DNA of 64,000 nt from Halobacillus salinarum (GCF_022919095.1 NZ_CP095073.1:3286001-3350000), one strand, 5' to 3'. Positions 36,778-46,021 are shown, counted from the stretch's first letter. Translations and numbers: made by a program. Notes: a model not told the origin generated them from the letters alone.

Positions 36778-36967
36778 TTAGCGACCTCCCCCGTCATAAC
36801 AGACGAAATTTAATACATTCTATGCACTCTCATAACAATTCATGTGCAGTTTATAGAATGAAGAAGGCGTCTTAAAGGGAATGAGCAAATGTTCAAGCCT
36901 GTCCACGACTGTGTTTTTTCCAACGTATAATAGGAACAAAAATAAAATAAGTGACTGATCAAATGGA

Positions 36968-37153
36968 TCAGTCACTATCGTCTTCCAATTCACTGTCATG
37001 CTTATACCGATTCAATTGGGCAATTGCCAAAACTAAGAAAATAGCAAATAAAAGTAGATTAAGCCAGCGCAAATCTTCAAACACAAAGGCCAGGACTGCC
37101 CAAATAACTGCGCTGAGGAAGAAAAGAATACAAGACAATAGCGTTTGGTTCAT
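36968..37153 (-). CDS. Small two-segment membrane protein of unknown function
   Basis: 61 residues, ATG 37153 after GAGGAGGCGAGTCCA, an excellent ribosome-binding site. Two hydrophobic segments (LLSCILFFLSAVIWAVLAFV and LNLLLFAIFLVLAIAQL) are followed by an acidic tail (HDSELEDDSD). No family is recognised. Confidence 0.7.
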   Translation of the reverse strand: MNQTLLSCILFFLSAVIWAVLAFVFEDLRWLNLLLFAIFLVLAIAQLNRYKHDSELEDDSD

Positions 37154-37249
37154 TGGACTCGCCTCCTCTTCTCAGTTTACACTACTTGCATAATTGACGT
37201 CTTCTGCTTGTGCTGTTAATAACTGGATTATTAATGATTCTATCACCTT

Positions 37250-37278
37250 TTGACACTCCCTTTCACCCTTGATAGAAT
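37250..37278 (+). promoter_or_regulatory. Candidate sigma-A promoter of lipM-lipA
   Basis: TTGACA (37250-37255), 17-nt spacer, TAGAAT (37273-37278), 54 nt before the lipM ATG. The -35 is a perfect consensus. Confidence 0.65.
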
Positions 37279-37332
37279 GAATTCTGTATATTTTAACTAG
37301 GTAAAGGAATACATTTCGGAAAGAAGGTCAAC

Positions 37333-38151
37333 ATGATGGAAACATGGTATTATGTCGATTCCGGATACTGCACACCTGCAGTGAACATGGCGCTCGATGA
37401 AGCGCTTATGAACTGGCACCGCGATAAAAAAATCCCTCCAGTTCTGCGTTTTTACGGATGGGATCCGGCAGGTCTTTCAGTTGGATACTTCCAAAAAGTC
37501 GAAGGCAGAATTGACCTTGACGGGATTAGACGTCACGGATTTGAACTCGTGCGCCGGCAAACCGGAGGACGTGCTGTTTTACATGATAAGGAACTAACAT
37601 ACAGCGTCATTGTCTCAGAAGATCACCCGGAAATGCCTCCTTCAGTGAAAGATGCGTATCTGGTTATCTCTAAAGGCCTCTTAGAAGGGTTTAGAAACCT
37701 TGGTATTCACGCTGATTTTGCTGTTCCGGAAGGAAAGCTGGGTACTACTGGGTCTGCCGTATGTTTTGAGGAACCCTCCTGGTATGAGCTGATTGTGGAC
37801 GGAAAGAAAGCAGCCGGCAGTGCCCAAACTAGAAAAAGAGGCATCATACTCCAGCACGGGTCCATTCCTATTGATGTTGATGATGAAAAACTATTCGATA
37901 TGTTTATTTATAAAAATGATCGGGTAAAAGAACGCGCAAAGCGCGCTTTTAGTGATAAAGCTGTCGCAATCAACACAATCCTTGATGGTGAAGTTTCTTT
38001 TGAAGATACGAAAACCGCTTTTGAACAAGGTTTTAAAAAAGGCTTAGGAATCAATTTCGAACCCTTTAACTTAACTAGTGACCAGTGGGATGAGGTTTAT
38101 AAGATCGCTGAAACACGTTACAATAATGATGATTGGAACTACGCACGCTAA
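37333..38151 (+). CDS. lipM: Octanoyltransferase LipM (octanoyl-ACP:GcvH)
   Basis: 272 residues of the lipoate ligase/BPL fold. TWYYVDSGYCTPAVNMALDEAL opens the protein; RRQTGGRAVLHDKELTYSV (~74-92) binds the acyl adenylate-like group; SAVCFEEPSWYELIVDGKKAAGSAQTRK-type Cys 144 and Lys are the catalytic residues of LipM. It moves octanoate from acyl carrier protein to GcvH in lipoate synthesis. ATG 37333 follows GAAAGAAGG. lipA begins 21 nt downstream, so octanoyl transfer and sulfur insertion are encoded together, serving OdhB and other lipoylated enzymes. Confidence 0.92.
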   Translation: MMETWYYVDSGYCTPAVNMALDEALMNWHRDKKIPPVLRFYGWDPAGLSVGYFQKVEGRIDLDGIRRHGFELVRRQTGGRAVLHDKELTYSVIVSEDHPEMPPSVKDAYLVISKGLLEGFRNLGIHADFAVPEGKLGTTGSAVCFEEPSWYELIVDGKKAAGSAQTRKRGIILQHGSIPIDVDDEKLFDMFIYKNDRVKERAKRAFSDKAVAINTILDGEVSFEDTKTAFEQGFKKGLGINFEPFNLTSDQWDEVYKIAETRYNNDDWNYAR

Positions 38152-38172
38152 TAAAGGAGTGGACGTTAGTAT

Positions 38173-39117
38173 ATGTCTAAAAAGAATGAATACATAAGGA
38201 AGCCTGAGTGGCTCAAAATTAAAATCAACACGAATAAATCTTACACAGGCTTAAAGAAGCTTATGCGTGATAAAAAGCTCAACACCGTTTGTGAAGAGGC
38301 AAGGTGCCCTAATATCCACGAATGCTGGAGTGAAAGAAAAACAGCAACCTTTATGATTCTCGGGGATACGTGTACACGTGGATGCCGCTTCTGTGCCGTC
38401 AAAACCGGTCTTCCTAATGAACTGGACCTCGGCGAGCCGGAACGTGTAGCGGAATCCGTTGAAATTATGGGACTGAAGCACGTAGTCGTTACCGCTGTTG
38501 CCCGTGATGATTTAAATGATGGAGGGGCTGCCGTGTTTGCTGATACAGTCCGGGCTATCCGCCGCCGTGTACCTGGATGTACCGTAGAGATTCTTCCATC
38601 TGACATGAAAGGAGACTACGATAGTCTTCATACTCTAATGGGTGGGGAACCGGACATTTTCAACCACAATATCGAAACTGTCAGACGCTTGACGAAGCGT
38701 GTACGTGCCCGCGCTATGTATGACCGTTCCTTAGAGCTGCTGCGCCGGGTCAAGGAGATTCGCCCGAATACGCCTACTAAATCCAGCTTGATGGTAGGTC
38801 TTGGAGAAGAAAAAGAAGAAATTCTTCAAGCGATGGATGATCTCTTAGCTCACAATGTTGATATCATGACCATCGGCCAATACCTTCAGCCTACGAAAAA
38901 GCATTTAAATGTAGAACGCTACTACCATCCTGATGAATTCGAGGACCTAAAACAGATCGCGATGGAAAAAGGTTTTAAACATTGTGAAGCCGGCCCTATG
39001 GTTCGCTCCTCCTACCATGCCGATGAACAAGTAAACGAAACTTCCGCACAGCGCCGCATTAAATATATGCAAGGGTATGAATCCCAGGGAGAAGTTCTTG
39101 ATAAAACAAACTTCTAA
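38173..39117 (+). CDS. lipA: Lipoyl synthase
   Basis: 314 residues. A radical-SAM enzyme that inserts two sulfurs into protein-bound octanoate. The auxiliary cluster motif [12 protein letters not shown] and the radical-SAM motif [10 protein letters not shown] are both intact, as is the C-terminal [12 protein letters not shown] 38173 has AAAGGAGTGGACG upstream. It forms a two-gene operon with lipM, closed by a terminator at 39132-39157. Confidence 0.96.
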   Translation: MSKKNEYIRKPEWLKIKINTNKSYTGLKKLMRDKKLNTVCEEARCPNIHECWSERKTATFMILGDTCTRGCRFCAVKTGLPNELDLGEPERVAESVEIMGLKHVVVTAVARDDLNDGGAAVFADTVRAIRRRVPGCTVEILPSDMKGDYDSLHTLMGGEPDIFNHNIETVRRLTKRVRARAMYDRSLELLRRVKEIRPNTPTKSSLMVGLGEEKEEILQAMDDLLAHNVDIMTIGQYLQPTKKHLNVERYYHPDEFEDLKQIAMEKGFKHCEAGPMVRSSYHADEQVNETSAQRRIKYMQGYESQGEVLDKTNF

Positions 39118-39131
39118 CAAAGCAGCTTAGA

Positions 39132-39157
39132 GGATGTCCAAATTGGGCATCCTTTTT
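39132..39157 (+). terminator. Terminator of lipM-lipA
   Basis: GGATGTCC / GGGCATCC (8 bp with one G-U) followed by TTTTT, 15 nt after the lipA stop. Confidence 0.75.
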
Positions 39158-39259
39158 ATCATCCATGGCTTTTGGAGCTATGGTATAATGTAGGCAAAGC
39201 TTGTCTGCATACCCTTAAATTTCCAATAAATAATTACCTAGAGAGGAGTGAGTACGCCG

Positions 39260-39922
39260 GTGAAAGTGCATGTTATACCACTGATTCTTTTCTTTCCATT
39301 ATGTTTCCTATCGGCTTGCGGAACTTCTGGTTCGTTTACGAACGTCACGCCAGACGAAGAAGCAGAGCTTCGTTTACATATGAAAGACGGCCAGAAAGAA
39401 ATTGAAGAAAAGGTTCCTGACTACAAAGAAGCAAAACCCTTTGATGAGATAGAATCCGATTCCTTAATAAAGGAAACAGAAGATGTACCTACTGAAGAGG
39501 AAATCATTACAGAAGAAGATGAAGAGAGCAGTCCTGCTGCTGATACAGAAGAGACGGGCAGCGGTCAGGGAGAAGCGGACAGCTGGAGCTCGTCAGGAAA
39601 TTCCTCGAGCGATAGTTATTCACCCCCTGCCCATCATAATGGGGGTTCTCAATCAAGTCCTCCCGCTGAAAACGATGACTCTGACAGCTCACAGCCTTCA
39701 GAAGAACCTGATGACCAAACAGGCGTCGGTGATGAAAATGACCAGGATAACGACCAGGGGAATCAGGATGATGGATCAAATAACGGTGGAGACACCTCGA
39801 ACCCAGAACCAGAGCCAGAACCTCAACCTGAACCAGAGCCGGAACCGACTCCGGACCCTGAGCCGGTAAACCCTGATCCCTTACCAGCACCTGAATCTCT
39901 TCCATTACCGGACTCTATGTAA
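39260..39922 (+). CDS. Acidic lipoprotein with Pro/Glu repeat tail, function unknown
   Basis: About 220 residues. The signal peptide ends in the lipobox LSAC (Cys ~20). The mature protein is extremely acidic (runs such as EEEIITEEDEESS), rich in Ser, Asp and Asn, and ends in a Glu-Pro dipeptide array (NPEPEPEPQPEPEPEPTPDP). No fold is recognised; it looks like an unstructured wall-spanning lipoprotein. GTG 39260 has the better spacing to GAGAGGAG; GTG 39248 is nearer but almost touches the site. A lipoprotein gene also follows lipA in B. subtilis (yutC), but sequence similarity cannot be claimed. Confidence 0.7.
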   Translation: MKVHVIPLILFFPLCFLSACGTSGSFTNVTPDEEAELRLHMKDGQKEIEEKVPDYKEAKPFDEIESDSLIKETEDVPTEEEIITEEDEESSPAADTEETGSGQGEADSWSSSGNSSSDSYSPPAHHNGGSQSSPPAENDDSDSSQPSEEPDDQTGVGDENDQDNDQGNQDDGSNNGGDTSNPEPEPEPQPEPEPEPTPDPEPVNPDPLPAPESLPLPDSM

Positions 39923-39949
39923 AAAGTCGCCTTGTTCAGGCGACTTTTT
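39921..39949. terminator. Bidirectional terminator between convergent genes
   Basis: AAAAAGTCGCC / GGCGACTTTTT, 11 bp with a 7-nt loop, overlapping the end of the lipoprotein gene and adjoining the leftward gene at 39952. Confidence 0.8.
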
Positions 39950-39951
39950 TC

Positions 39952-40203
39952 TTACCAAAAATATCCAGGGTACCCGAAACCACCGTAAGGATATCCAAAT
40001 CCTCCGTAACCAAATCCACCATACCCATAGATCGGTGGTCTGGCAATCGCACTGCCTAAGAATCCGCCTAAAAACCCTCCAACAAATGGAAGCCCAAAGA
40101 AGCGGCTGTCTTCTCCTTCGTAACCTGGTCCGTGGAATTGTCGTTCTTCATCTACATAATAAAAATCCTGATGGTAAGGATATTGGTATTGAAATTGATC
40201 CAT
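39952..40203 (-). CDS. Small Gly/Tyr/Phe-rich protein with GYGGF repeats
   Basis: 83 residues from ATG 40203 (GGGGGA upstream); a longer frame extends to 40236. The first part is rich in Tyr, Gln and His (DQFQYQYPYHQDFYYVDEE), the middle is FFGLPFVGGFLGGFLGSAIA, and the end is a GYGGF/GYP repeat (IYGYGGFGYGGFGYPYGGF). Such composition is common in small spore-coat or exosporium proteins of Bacillaceae, but no family is claimed. Confidence 0.65.
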   Translation of the reverse strand: MDQFQYQYPYHQDFYYVDEERQFHGPGYEGEDSRFFGLPFVGGFLGGFLGSAIARPPIYGYGGFGYGGFGYPYGGFGYPGYFW

Positions 40204-40412
40204 TCTCTTCCCCCATTTCAATTCCTGGTTATTCACCTACTCTTCACCATATGTCTTTCACCTATTTTTCGTATAGGCGGATGGCTAGAGAAGTGGAATA
40301 TTTCTTGAACTGGAAGCATTTTCTTCCGGCTGGAATTCACATGAATGACAATTTGAGGTATAATAACAAGCAGAAACGCTTGTCTGTATTGATTACAAAG
40401 GAGGCAGCCAGC

Positions 40413-40508
40413 ATGAAGCTTACGATTATCATTCTCGTCTGTGTAACCTACCTCGTTTCCATCTTTGCTGCGGGTTACGATGAGAAAGCAGGATCACCAA
40501 AAAAATAA
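40413..40508 (+). CDS. 31-residue hydrophobic small protein
   Basis: ATG 40413 follows AAAGGAGGCAGCCAGC, a near-perfect ribosome-binding site. The product starts MKLTIIILVCVTYLVSIFAA and ends GYDEKAGSPKK: one membrane segment or signal-like region and a short polar tail. A strong terminator follows 10 nt after the stop, which supports a real transcription unit. Function unknown. Confidence 0.6.
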   Translation: MKLTIIILVCVTYLVSIFAAGYDEKAGSPKK

Positions 40509-40517
40509 ATACTTAAA

Positions 40518-40543
40518 AAATCGCACCCTGAGCCGGGTGCGAT
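40518..40543 (+). terminator. Terminator after the 31-codon gene
   Basis: ATCGCACCC / GGGTGCGAT followed by TTTTCT, 9 bp with a 6-nt loop. Confidence 0.8.
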
Positions 40544-40625
40544 TTTTCTATGGGAACCACTCGTTTCTTTAAGCTGGACCAGGGTTGACCATTTTAACGA
40601 GAAAATCAAAAAGTGAGGGGATCAA

Positions 40626-40796
40626 TTGGAAGAATGGTATGGACCTATTATCCTTGTGATCGTCATTTTCGTAGTAGTTTATATAATTAGTGGTTTTCGC
40701 TTAGGATTATCTACAGGATTAGGCGCTTTCACAGGAGGAATTGTGATTTACTTTACGTTAAGACTCAATAATAGTTCTTCCCGCCGCAGGAATTAA
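40626..40796 (+). CDS. 56-residue membrane protein with two hydrophobic segments
   Basis: TTG start at 40626 after GTGAGGGGATCAA. The product begins EEWYGPIILVIVIFVVVYII, continues with a Gly-rich second segment (LGLSTGLGAFTGGIVIYF) and ends with a basic tail (SSSRRRN). A terminator follows at 40833-40869. Function unknown. Confidence 0.55.
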   Translation: MEEWYGPIILVIVIFVVVYIISGFRLGLSTGLGAFTGGIVIYFTLRLNNSSSRRRN

Positions 40797-40832
40797 ATCC
40801 TGTCCCTCTATCTTCCTGTTCCTATTAGAAAA

Positions 40833-40869
40833 ACACCTCCAAAAATCGATCATGGATTTTGGAGGTGTC
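40833..40869. terminator. Bidirectional terminator
   Basis: ACACCTCCAAAA / TTTTGGAGGTGT, at least 12 bp, between the small rightward gene and leftward trmL. Confidence 0.75.
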
Positions 40870-40903
40870 TTCTTTGCTGACCCATTTTACCTTCCTCAAA
40901 AGG

Positions 40904-41380
40904 TCATTTTATTAAATTCGGAAACCCCTGCTGTTTCAATACTTCAAAAATAATGATAGAAGCCGTATTAGAAAGGTTCAAAGAACGTACCTTTTCTGTC
41001 ATCGGAATCCGCAGACAACGGTCTTCAAGACCGGCCAGCAGTTCGCGGGGAATGCCATTGCTTTCCCTTCCAAACACAAAAAGAAGGTCCTTGTCAGTCT
41101 TATTAAAATCAAAATCGGCATAGGACCGCGTGCCGAAATTCTCCAGATAAAAATACTCTCCGTGAGGAAACGTTTTATATAGATCTTCTATGGAATCATA
41201 ATAATGAATGGTCACTTCCTGCCAATAGTCAAGACCGGCGCGGCGGACCATCTTATCATCTGTGGAAAAACCTAAGGGCCGTATTAAGTGAAGACTTGTG
41301 TCTGTAGCAAGACAGGTTCTCGCTATGTTCCCCGTATTGGCTGGAATTTCAGGTTGAAACAGTACGATATGATTCGGCAT
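40904..41380 (-). CDS. trmL: tRNA (cytidine/uridine-2'-O)-methyltransferase TrmL
   Basis: 158 residues of the SPOUT fold. IVLFQPEIPANTGNIARTC is the signature opening; LFVFGRESNGIPREL and RIPMTEKVRSLNLSNTASII build the knotted SAM-binding site. TrmL methylates the wobble position of tRNA-Leu species; tRNA-Leu(CAA), its expected substrate, is encoded at 62177-62258. ATG 41380 follows GAGGTGAACTTGA. Confidence 0.94.
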   Translation of the reverse strand: MPNHIVLFQPEIPANTGNIARTCLATDTSLHLIRPLGFSTDDKMVRRAGLDYWQEVTIHYYDSIEDLYKTFPHGEYFYLENFGTRSYADFDFNKTDKDLLFVFGRESNGIPRELLAGLEDRCLRIPMTEKVRSLNLSNTASIIIFEVLKQQGFPNLIK

Positions 41381-41434
41381 TCAAGTTCACCTCTATAAAA
41401 ATACATAGTCAACTTGACTATTATATCATACCTT

Positions 41435-42301
41435 CTAACCATCAATATGAAAAAATTTATATTGAATGTCAGGTGTGTAGGCTGTTGAATCTAAATAGCT
41501 CCAATAGCGGTGTCTGCTGTTAGTCGTATGGGCGTTGACAAGCGGCATGCCCTGCGTATCTTTATGGACTACAATCGTGTTATGGTCAAAACGTCCATTG
41601 CCTTGAAAGTCGTAACAAATCACATCGCCAAGCGAAAGCTGCTCAGGACTGGAAACTTCCGTCGCCGTCAAACCTTGTCTGGAGCCGCTTAAGTACCAGC
41701 GGAGCGCATTAGCAACCGCCCAGCTGTAGCTCCAGCTGCTGCCACTGTACCACCAGCCTTTACTTCGGTTTGACATCCCCCACATTGGAGCTCCGCCAGC
41801 ACGCAGACACTGTGAAATATAATTGGTACAATCCACTTCAAAATGATGGTAAGAAGGATTATAGCTGTCCCACCAGCGTTCAGCATAGCGGACAGCTTCC
41901 CTGCGATTATATTTAAAGCGGACACGCTGACTTGTTTCTTTATCGACAAAGCTGGTTTCCTTGACGTTCATTTCCGTTGAAGGTTCCTCTGTTTTAATCA
42001 TTTGACTGGCGAGCTTGTCTTTTTCAAAGACGGCCTTGCCATGGTAGATCCCTTCTTCCAAAAAATAATGACGCTGATCTTTAATTAATAAGGATAAGGT
42101 AAGCATGTACTGAAGCTCGGATGTTTGATCATAGCGAAATCTGTGGTAAGGCTTTATATGAAAGGTAGAACGCTCAAGCATTTGGCCGCGCTCTTTGAAT
42201 CCCTCTATTTTTTTTGTTAGCCATTTTTCTTCAGATTGGGTTTCCAGCTGATCGATGATTTTTTCCCAGTACAATTGCAGCTTCCTAGTCGTTGTTTCCA
42301 T
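41435..42301 (-). CDS. Putative amidase-domain (Amidase_6, PF12671-like) protein
   Basis: 288 residues. The C-terminal ~160 residues match the Amidase_6 pattern: YNREAVRYAERWWDSYNPSY, DCTNYISQCLRAGGAPM (catalytic Cys), LGDVICYDFQGNGRFDHNTIVV (catalytic His) and VNAHTTNSRHRYW. The N-terminal ~120 residues are charged and resemble the usual Bacillus family members. No signal peptide is evident at the N-terminus, so secretion is uncertain. ATG 42301 follows GGGGGATGAGCT. Confidence 0.85.
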   Translation of the reverse strand: METTTRKLQLYWEKIIDQLETQSEEKWLTKKIEGFKERGQMLERSTFHIKPYHRFRYDQTSELQYMLTLSLLIKDQRHYFLEEGIYHGKAVFEKDKLASQMIKTEEPSTEMNVKETSFVDKETSQRVRFKYNRREAVRYAERWWDSYNPSYHHFEVDCTNYISQCLRAGGAPMWGMSNRSKGWWYSGSSWSYSWAVANALRWYLSGSRQGLTATEVSSPEQLSLGDVICYDFQGNGRFDHNTIVVHKDTQGMPLVNAHTTNSRHRYWSYLDSTAYTPDIQYKFFHIDG

Positions 42302-42354
42302 AGCTCATCCCCCCTACCCCATCTTATGATGTAAGAAAGGAATCCATACAAAAA

Positions 42355-42385
42355 AACCATCCTTCTCCTCTGAGTAAGGATGGTT
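42355..42385 (-). terminator. Terminator after ogt
   Basis: AACCATCCTT / AAGGATGGTT followed on the minus strand by TTTTTT; it begins at the ogt stop codon. Confidence 0.75.
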
Positions 42386-42933
42386 TATTGCTTTGCATCT
42401 ACAACGACATGATCCGTTTCAAAGGTTAACAACTGTTGTTTCTTCTCCAAACCGCCTGCATAGCCGACAAGCTTTCCGTTACTGCCAATAATTCGGTGAC
42501 AGGGAACAATAATGGAGAATGGGTTCTGGTTAACCGCTCCTCCAACTGCCCTGACGGCTTTTGGAGTTGAAAGCGCCTCTGCTATATCTTTATAAGAACG
42601 CGTTTCCCCGAAAGGAACGCTGTGAAGGAGCGTTCTCCAAACTCTTCTTTGGAAATCCGTTCCATAGCAGTTCAGCGGAACCGTAAACTCCGTTCTCTTA
42701 CCTTGAAAATATTCATCAATCTCTTTTCGTGTCTGCTCCACATACCGTTGTTCAGGATCATATACGAGTTCGCCATTAAGGAAATGTTTCTTTTTCCAAG
42801 CCTGAATGGCAGCCATCCGCTCATCATAATCTCCATAATCGATCCGGCAGACTCCTTCATCATTTGCAAGTACCGTCATCGTCCCTATAGGGGTATCAAA
42901 TGAGTTGTAGTACAAAAAAGAACGGTGGTTCAT
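42385..42933 (-). CDS. ogt: Methylated-DNA--[protein]-cysteine S-methyltransferase
   Basis: 182 residues. It removes alkyl groups from O6-alkylguanine to its own Cys. The active-site segment NPFSIIVPCHRIIGSNGKLVGYAGG contains PCHR with the acceptor Cys (~145), preceded by the helix-turn-helix DNA-binding part RAVGGAVNQ. ATG 42933 follows AAGAAGGGG. It is a stand-alone repair gene downstream of queG. Confidence 0.94.
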   Translation of the reverse strand: MNHRSFLYYNSFDTPIGTMTVLANDEGVCRIDYGDYDERMAAIQAWKKKHFLNGELVYDPEQRYVEQTRKEIDEYFQGKRTEFTVPLNCYGTDFQRRVWRTLLHSVPFGETRSYKDIAEALSTPKAVRAVGGAVNQNPFSIIVPCHRIIGSNGKLVGYAGGLEKKQQLLTFETDHVVVDAKQ

Positions 42934-43003
42934 ACGTTAACCCCTTCTTTAACATTTTTTTCTATTATACAAAAGTCCCTTCTCTATGAAAAGGTACAAA
43001 TGG

Positions 43004-44140
43004 TCAAATTTTCTGAAATTCTAGTCCTTTTTTCATTTCATAGACCACCTGTTCGTCCTTCTCAAGTTCCATAGCTTTTTCAATCTCTTCAAAGCACTCT
43101 GCTGTCCCTATTTTTCCTAATCCCCAGGCAGCTGTTCCTCGTATAACCGGTCGTGGATCCTCGTTCATCAGCCTGATTAGTTCAGGTACAGATGATTGCT
43201 CTTTATAGTGGGCGAGCGCGATAATCGCATTCCGCTGAATTGGCTTTTTCCCTCTCCAGGAACCGGACATAGGCCCATAAGTGTTTTTAAATTCACGGTT
43301 TGAAATGGATAATAACGGTATCAGCTTCGGCTTCACCACGTCAGGATCAGGCTCAAATTCCACATGGTTATGAAAATCTTTCTTTTTATTTTTTGGGCAA
43401 ACCGTCTGACATGTATCGCACCCATATAAGCGGTTACCGATTTTAGTACGAAATTCATCCGGCAAAAAGTCTTTTGTCTGAGTTAGGAAGGCAATACAGC
43501 GCTGAGCATTCAGCTGACCGCCTTGAACGAGCGCCCCTGTTGGGCAGGTATCTACACAGATATTGCAATCTCCGCAGCTATCCTCCACAGGTTCATCAGG
43601 AGCAAATGGAATATTGGTAACAATTTCTCCTAAATATACATATGAACCAAACTCCGGAGTGATAACGGCGCAATTCTTACCGCTGAAGCCTATTCCTGCC
43701 CGCTCAGCTACAGCTCGGTCTGAAAGCTCGCCTGTATCTACCATGGATTTCATTTGTACCTCAGGAAAATGCTTTTGTAAAAAGGAGCCAATTTTATTTA
43801 ATTTCTCTCTAAGGACATCGTGGTAATCTCTTCCCCAAGAAGCTCGGCAAAAAATACCCCGCCGTTCCCCTTTTCTGCTTTTTGGGGCGTCGCTCATTTT
43901 GGAAGGGTAAGCCAGGGCAATAGAAATGATGGACTGGGCTTCCGGCAGTAAACGTACTGGTTCAGTCCGCTCATCAATCGTGCCTTTTTCGAATCCGGAC
44001 TGATAACCAAATTCCTGCTGCGTTTGTAAACGGGATTTTAACTCTCCAAATACATCCACCGAGGCAAACCCAATCTTATCTACACCTATTTCTTTACTGT
44101 AATCAATAACTTCCTGCTTAAATTGATGAAAATCAACCAC
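43004..44140 (-). CDS. queG: Epoxyqueuosine reductase QueG
   Basis: 378 residues. It performs the last step of queuosine synthesis in tRNA using cobalamin and two [4Fe-4S] clusters. Cluster motifs CGDCNICVDTCPTGAL (~188-203) and CDTCQTVCPKN (~243-253) are intact, and the C-terminal ~80 residues form HEAT-like repeats (RNAIIALAHYKEQSSVPELI) that bind tRNA. GTG start at 44140 with GGAGGAG upstream. Queuosine-type tRNAs Asp, Asn, His and Tyr are all encoded at 62576-63733. Confidence 0.95.
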   Translation of the reverse strand: MVDFHQFKQEVIDYSKEIGVDKIGFASVDVFGELKSRLQTQQEFGYQSGFEKGTIDERTEPVRLLPEAQSIISIALAYPSKMSDAPKSRKGERRGIFCRASWGRDYHDVLREKLNKIGSFLQKHFPEVQMKSMVDTGELSDRAVAERAGIGFSGKNCAVITPEFGSYVYLGEIVTNIPFAPDEPVEDSCGDCNICVDTCPTGALVQGGQLNAQRCIAFLTQTKDFLPDEFRTKIGNRLYGCDTCQTVCPKNKKKDFHNHVEFEPDPDVVKPKLIPLLSISNREFKNTYGPMSGSWRGKKPIQRNAIIALAHYKEQSSVPELIRLMNEDPRPVIRGTAAWGLGKIGTAECFEEIEKAMELEKDEQVVYEMKKGLEFQKI

Positions 44141-44158
44141 CCTGGCTCCTCCTTTCCA

Positions 44159-45864
44159 TTATAGGTTTTTCACTTTAGCCGTTCTCATCCTGTTAAGTGC
44201 AGCGGCAATCTCAAAACGTCTTGGCCGGGCAAGCTCTCCTGGGTGCTGATCTTTAAATGGAGCAATAGAAGCTAATCCCTGCTTGTCCAGCTGTTCTTCA
44301 ATATCATTCAACAATTCGTTTAAAGAACGCTCGTTACTAAGAGCATTCTTTTTATCGAGATGCATGAGTAAATCAGCAATGAGACGGGTTTGGGAAGGAT
44401 CTACCAGCTGTTCTACGCTATCAAGTGAGATCTCGGTTCTTCCCATCAATATTGAGGTGCGTCCTTTAGCCTGGACTTTTTCTTTTTTTCCTCTTTTCGC
44501 TTGAATACTTTGCGGAAGAAAGGCTCTTTCAGAAAGCTCTCCAAAATGCTGTTCCGTTTCTGACTGACGCTTGCTCGGGTATTCACTGGCAATTTTCTTC
44601 GCTTCGTCCGTTACATTGTAAGGGAGATATTGGTCCATCATAATCACATCGTCTGCGACTTGGAAATAATCGCCGGATCCCCCATAACTAAAACCGTCGA
44701 GACATCCAAATCATCGCGCATTTGTTGAATTTTATCAATAAAAGGAGTAATCGGCTCTTTTTCTTTCACTACGAGCTTTTGCATGCGTTCATCTCTGATC
44801 ATAAAATTGGTGGCACTTGTGTCTTCGTCAATGAGCAGGCTCCCGGCTCCGGCCTCAAGAGCTTCTATGACATTAGCAGCTTGTGACGTGCTTCCACTCG
44901 CATTTTCGGTGGAAAAATGAGAGGTATCAGTGCCATGCGGAAGATTTTTAATGAAAGGCGAAATATCCACCCCGCTCACTTGGCGACCATCCTCTGCCCG
45001 TACTTTCACTGCATTTGGATCGGTCAGAACGTATTCTCTTCCGTCACCCTTGATATGAGGATACACCCCGCGTTCTACTGCATTCAACAGGGTACTTTTT
45101 CCATGATAACCGCCGCCGACGATGAGAACAATTCCTTTGCTCAACGCCATTCCAGTGAGCGGCTCCTCTCTGTGAGGGATGGAAAAAGAAACTTCATTTT
45201 CTTTCGGGCTTTTAAATGGAACCGCCTGCTTCATAGGTCTGTCGCTAATGCCACTCTCCCGTGGGAGAACAGCATCATTGGCAATAAATGCGATCCAATC
45301 ATTCTTTTTCATTTCTTTCCGTATTGCCTGGTGCTGGTCTGCCAGCTGGCTCGCCTTCTCCATTTCTTCCTCTTTAATCGTAAATATAGAATCCTTCAGA
45401 ACATCTGGCAGCACTGTGAAAAAAAGCTTTTCTGCTTGTTTTCCATTGATGCGCCGTCCATTGGCAGGAAGTCCTACCGTTAAACAAATCGTTACATCAT
45501 CTTCGTTGATGGTGACAGCCGTTCTATCGATTATCTCCTGTCCCGGCCTGTCAATCGCTACCATGCCACTTTTCCCTGATCCTTTGACGTTAGCGTGTGT
45601 CCGGGAAAGTGTCTTCGCAACTTTCCGGTTGATCACATCTTCTACATACATCCTTCGCCATAAATCCTGCTTCCATTCCTGTTTGATAGATCTTTTCTGG
45701 GTAGGTACCTTTACTCTGATCTTGGATGGAGCGGCAAAAGGATCCCCTTGTACGTAATCAATCAATAATTCGTAATCTGGAAAAGAGTAAGCTCCTTGAA
45801 TCTGCTTATACGCTTTATAGCTCTTTCCATCGATTTGCTGTAATTGTTTCTGTAAATGGTTCAT
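44159..45864 (-). pseudogene. ABC-ATPase domain protein (PF09818-type), split by a one-base frameshift
   Basis: The first frame (45864 to 44644, 406 codons) has QLQQIDGKSYKAYKQIQGAY, the P-loop-like GGGYHGKSTLLNAVERGVYPH and SGSTSQAANVIEALEAGAG / LLIDEDTSATNFMIRD, then STVLVMG followed by 11 foreign residues and a stop. The second frame (44647 to 44159, 162 codons) starts MIMMDQYLPYNVTDEAKKIA, the natural continuation. Adding one G to the GGGGG run (C run at 44679-44683 on the plus strand) restores GGSGDYFQVADDVIMMDQY and one ~568-residue protein, the usual family length. It may be a real mutation, phase-variable slippage or a sequencing error. ATG 45864 has TGGAGGAATATCT upstream. Confidence 0.85.
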
Positions 45865-46021
45865 AGATATTCCTCCAATTAAACAGTTTCTAGTAAAGGA
45901 TGTATCCGAATTCCAGCAGTAAAAAACGCAATGCTTCGTTGGTCAATAAACGAAACACTGCGTTGGCTCACGTAGTTATAAATATATTAATGCAGCAGAT
46001 CTTTTGTGAAAAGATCTATGG

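Noticed and set aside
39483-39905. Long ORFs in other frames across the acidic lipoprotein gene
   Set aside because: They arise from low-complexity Glu/Pro codons; only the frame with signal peptide and lipobox is gene-like.
44644-44690. Programmed ribosomal frameshift in the ABC-ATPase gene
   Set aside because: No slippery heptamer with a downstream structure or internal Shine-Dalgarno at a suitable distance was seen; a missing G in a homopolymer is simpler.
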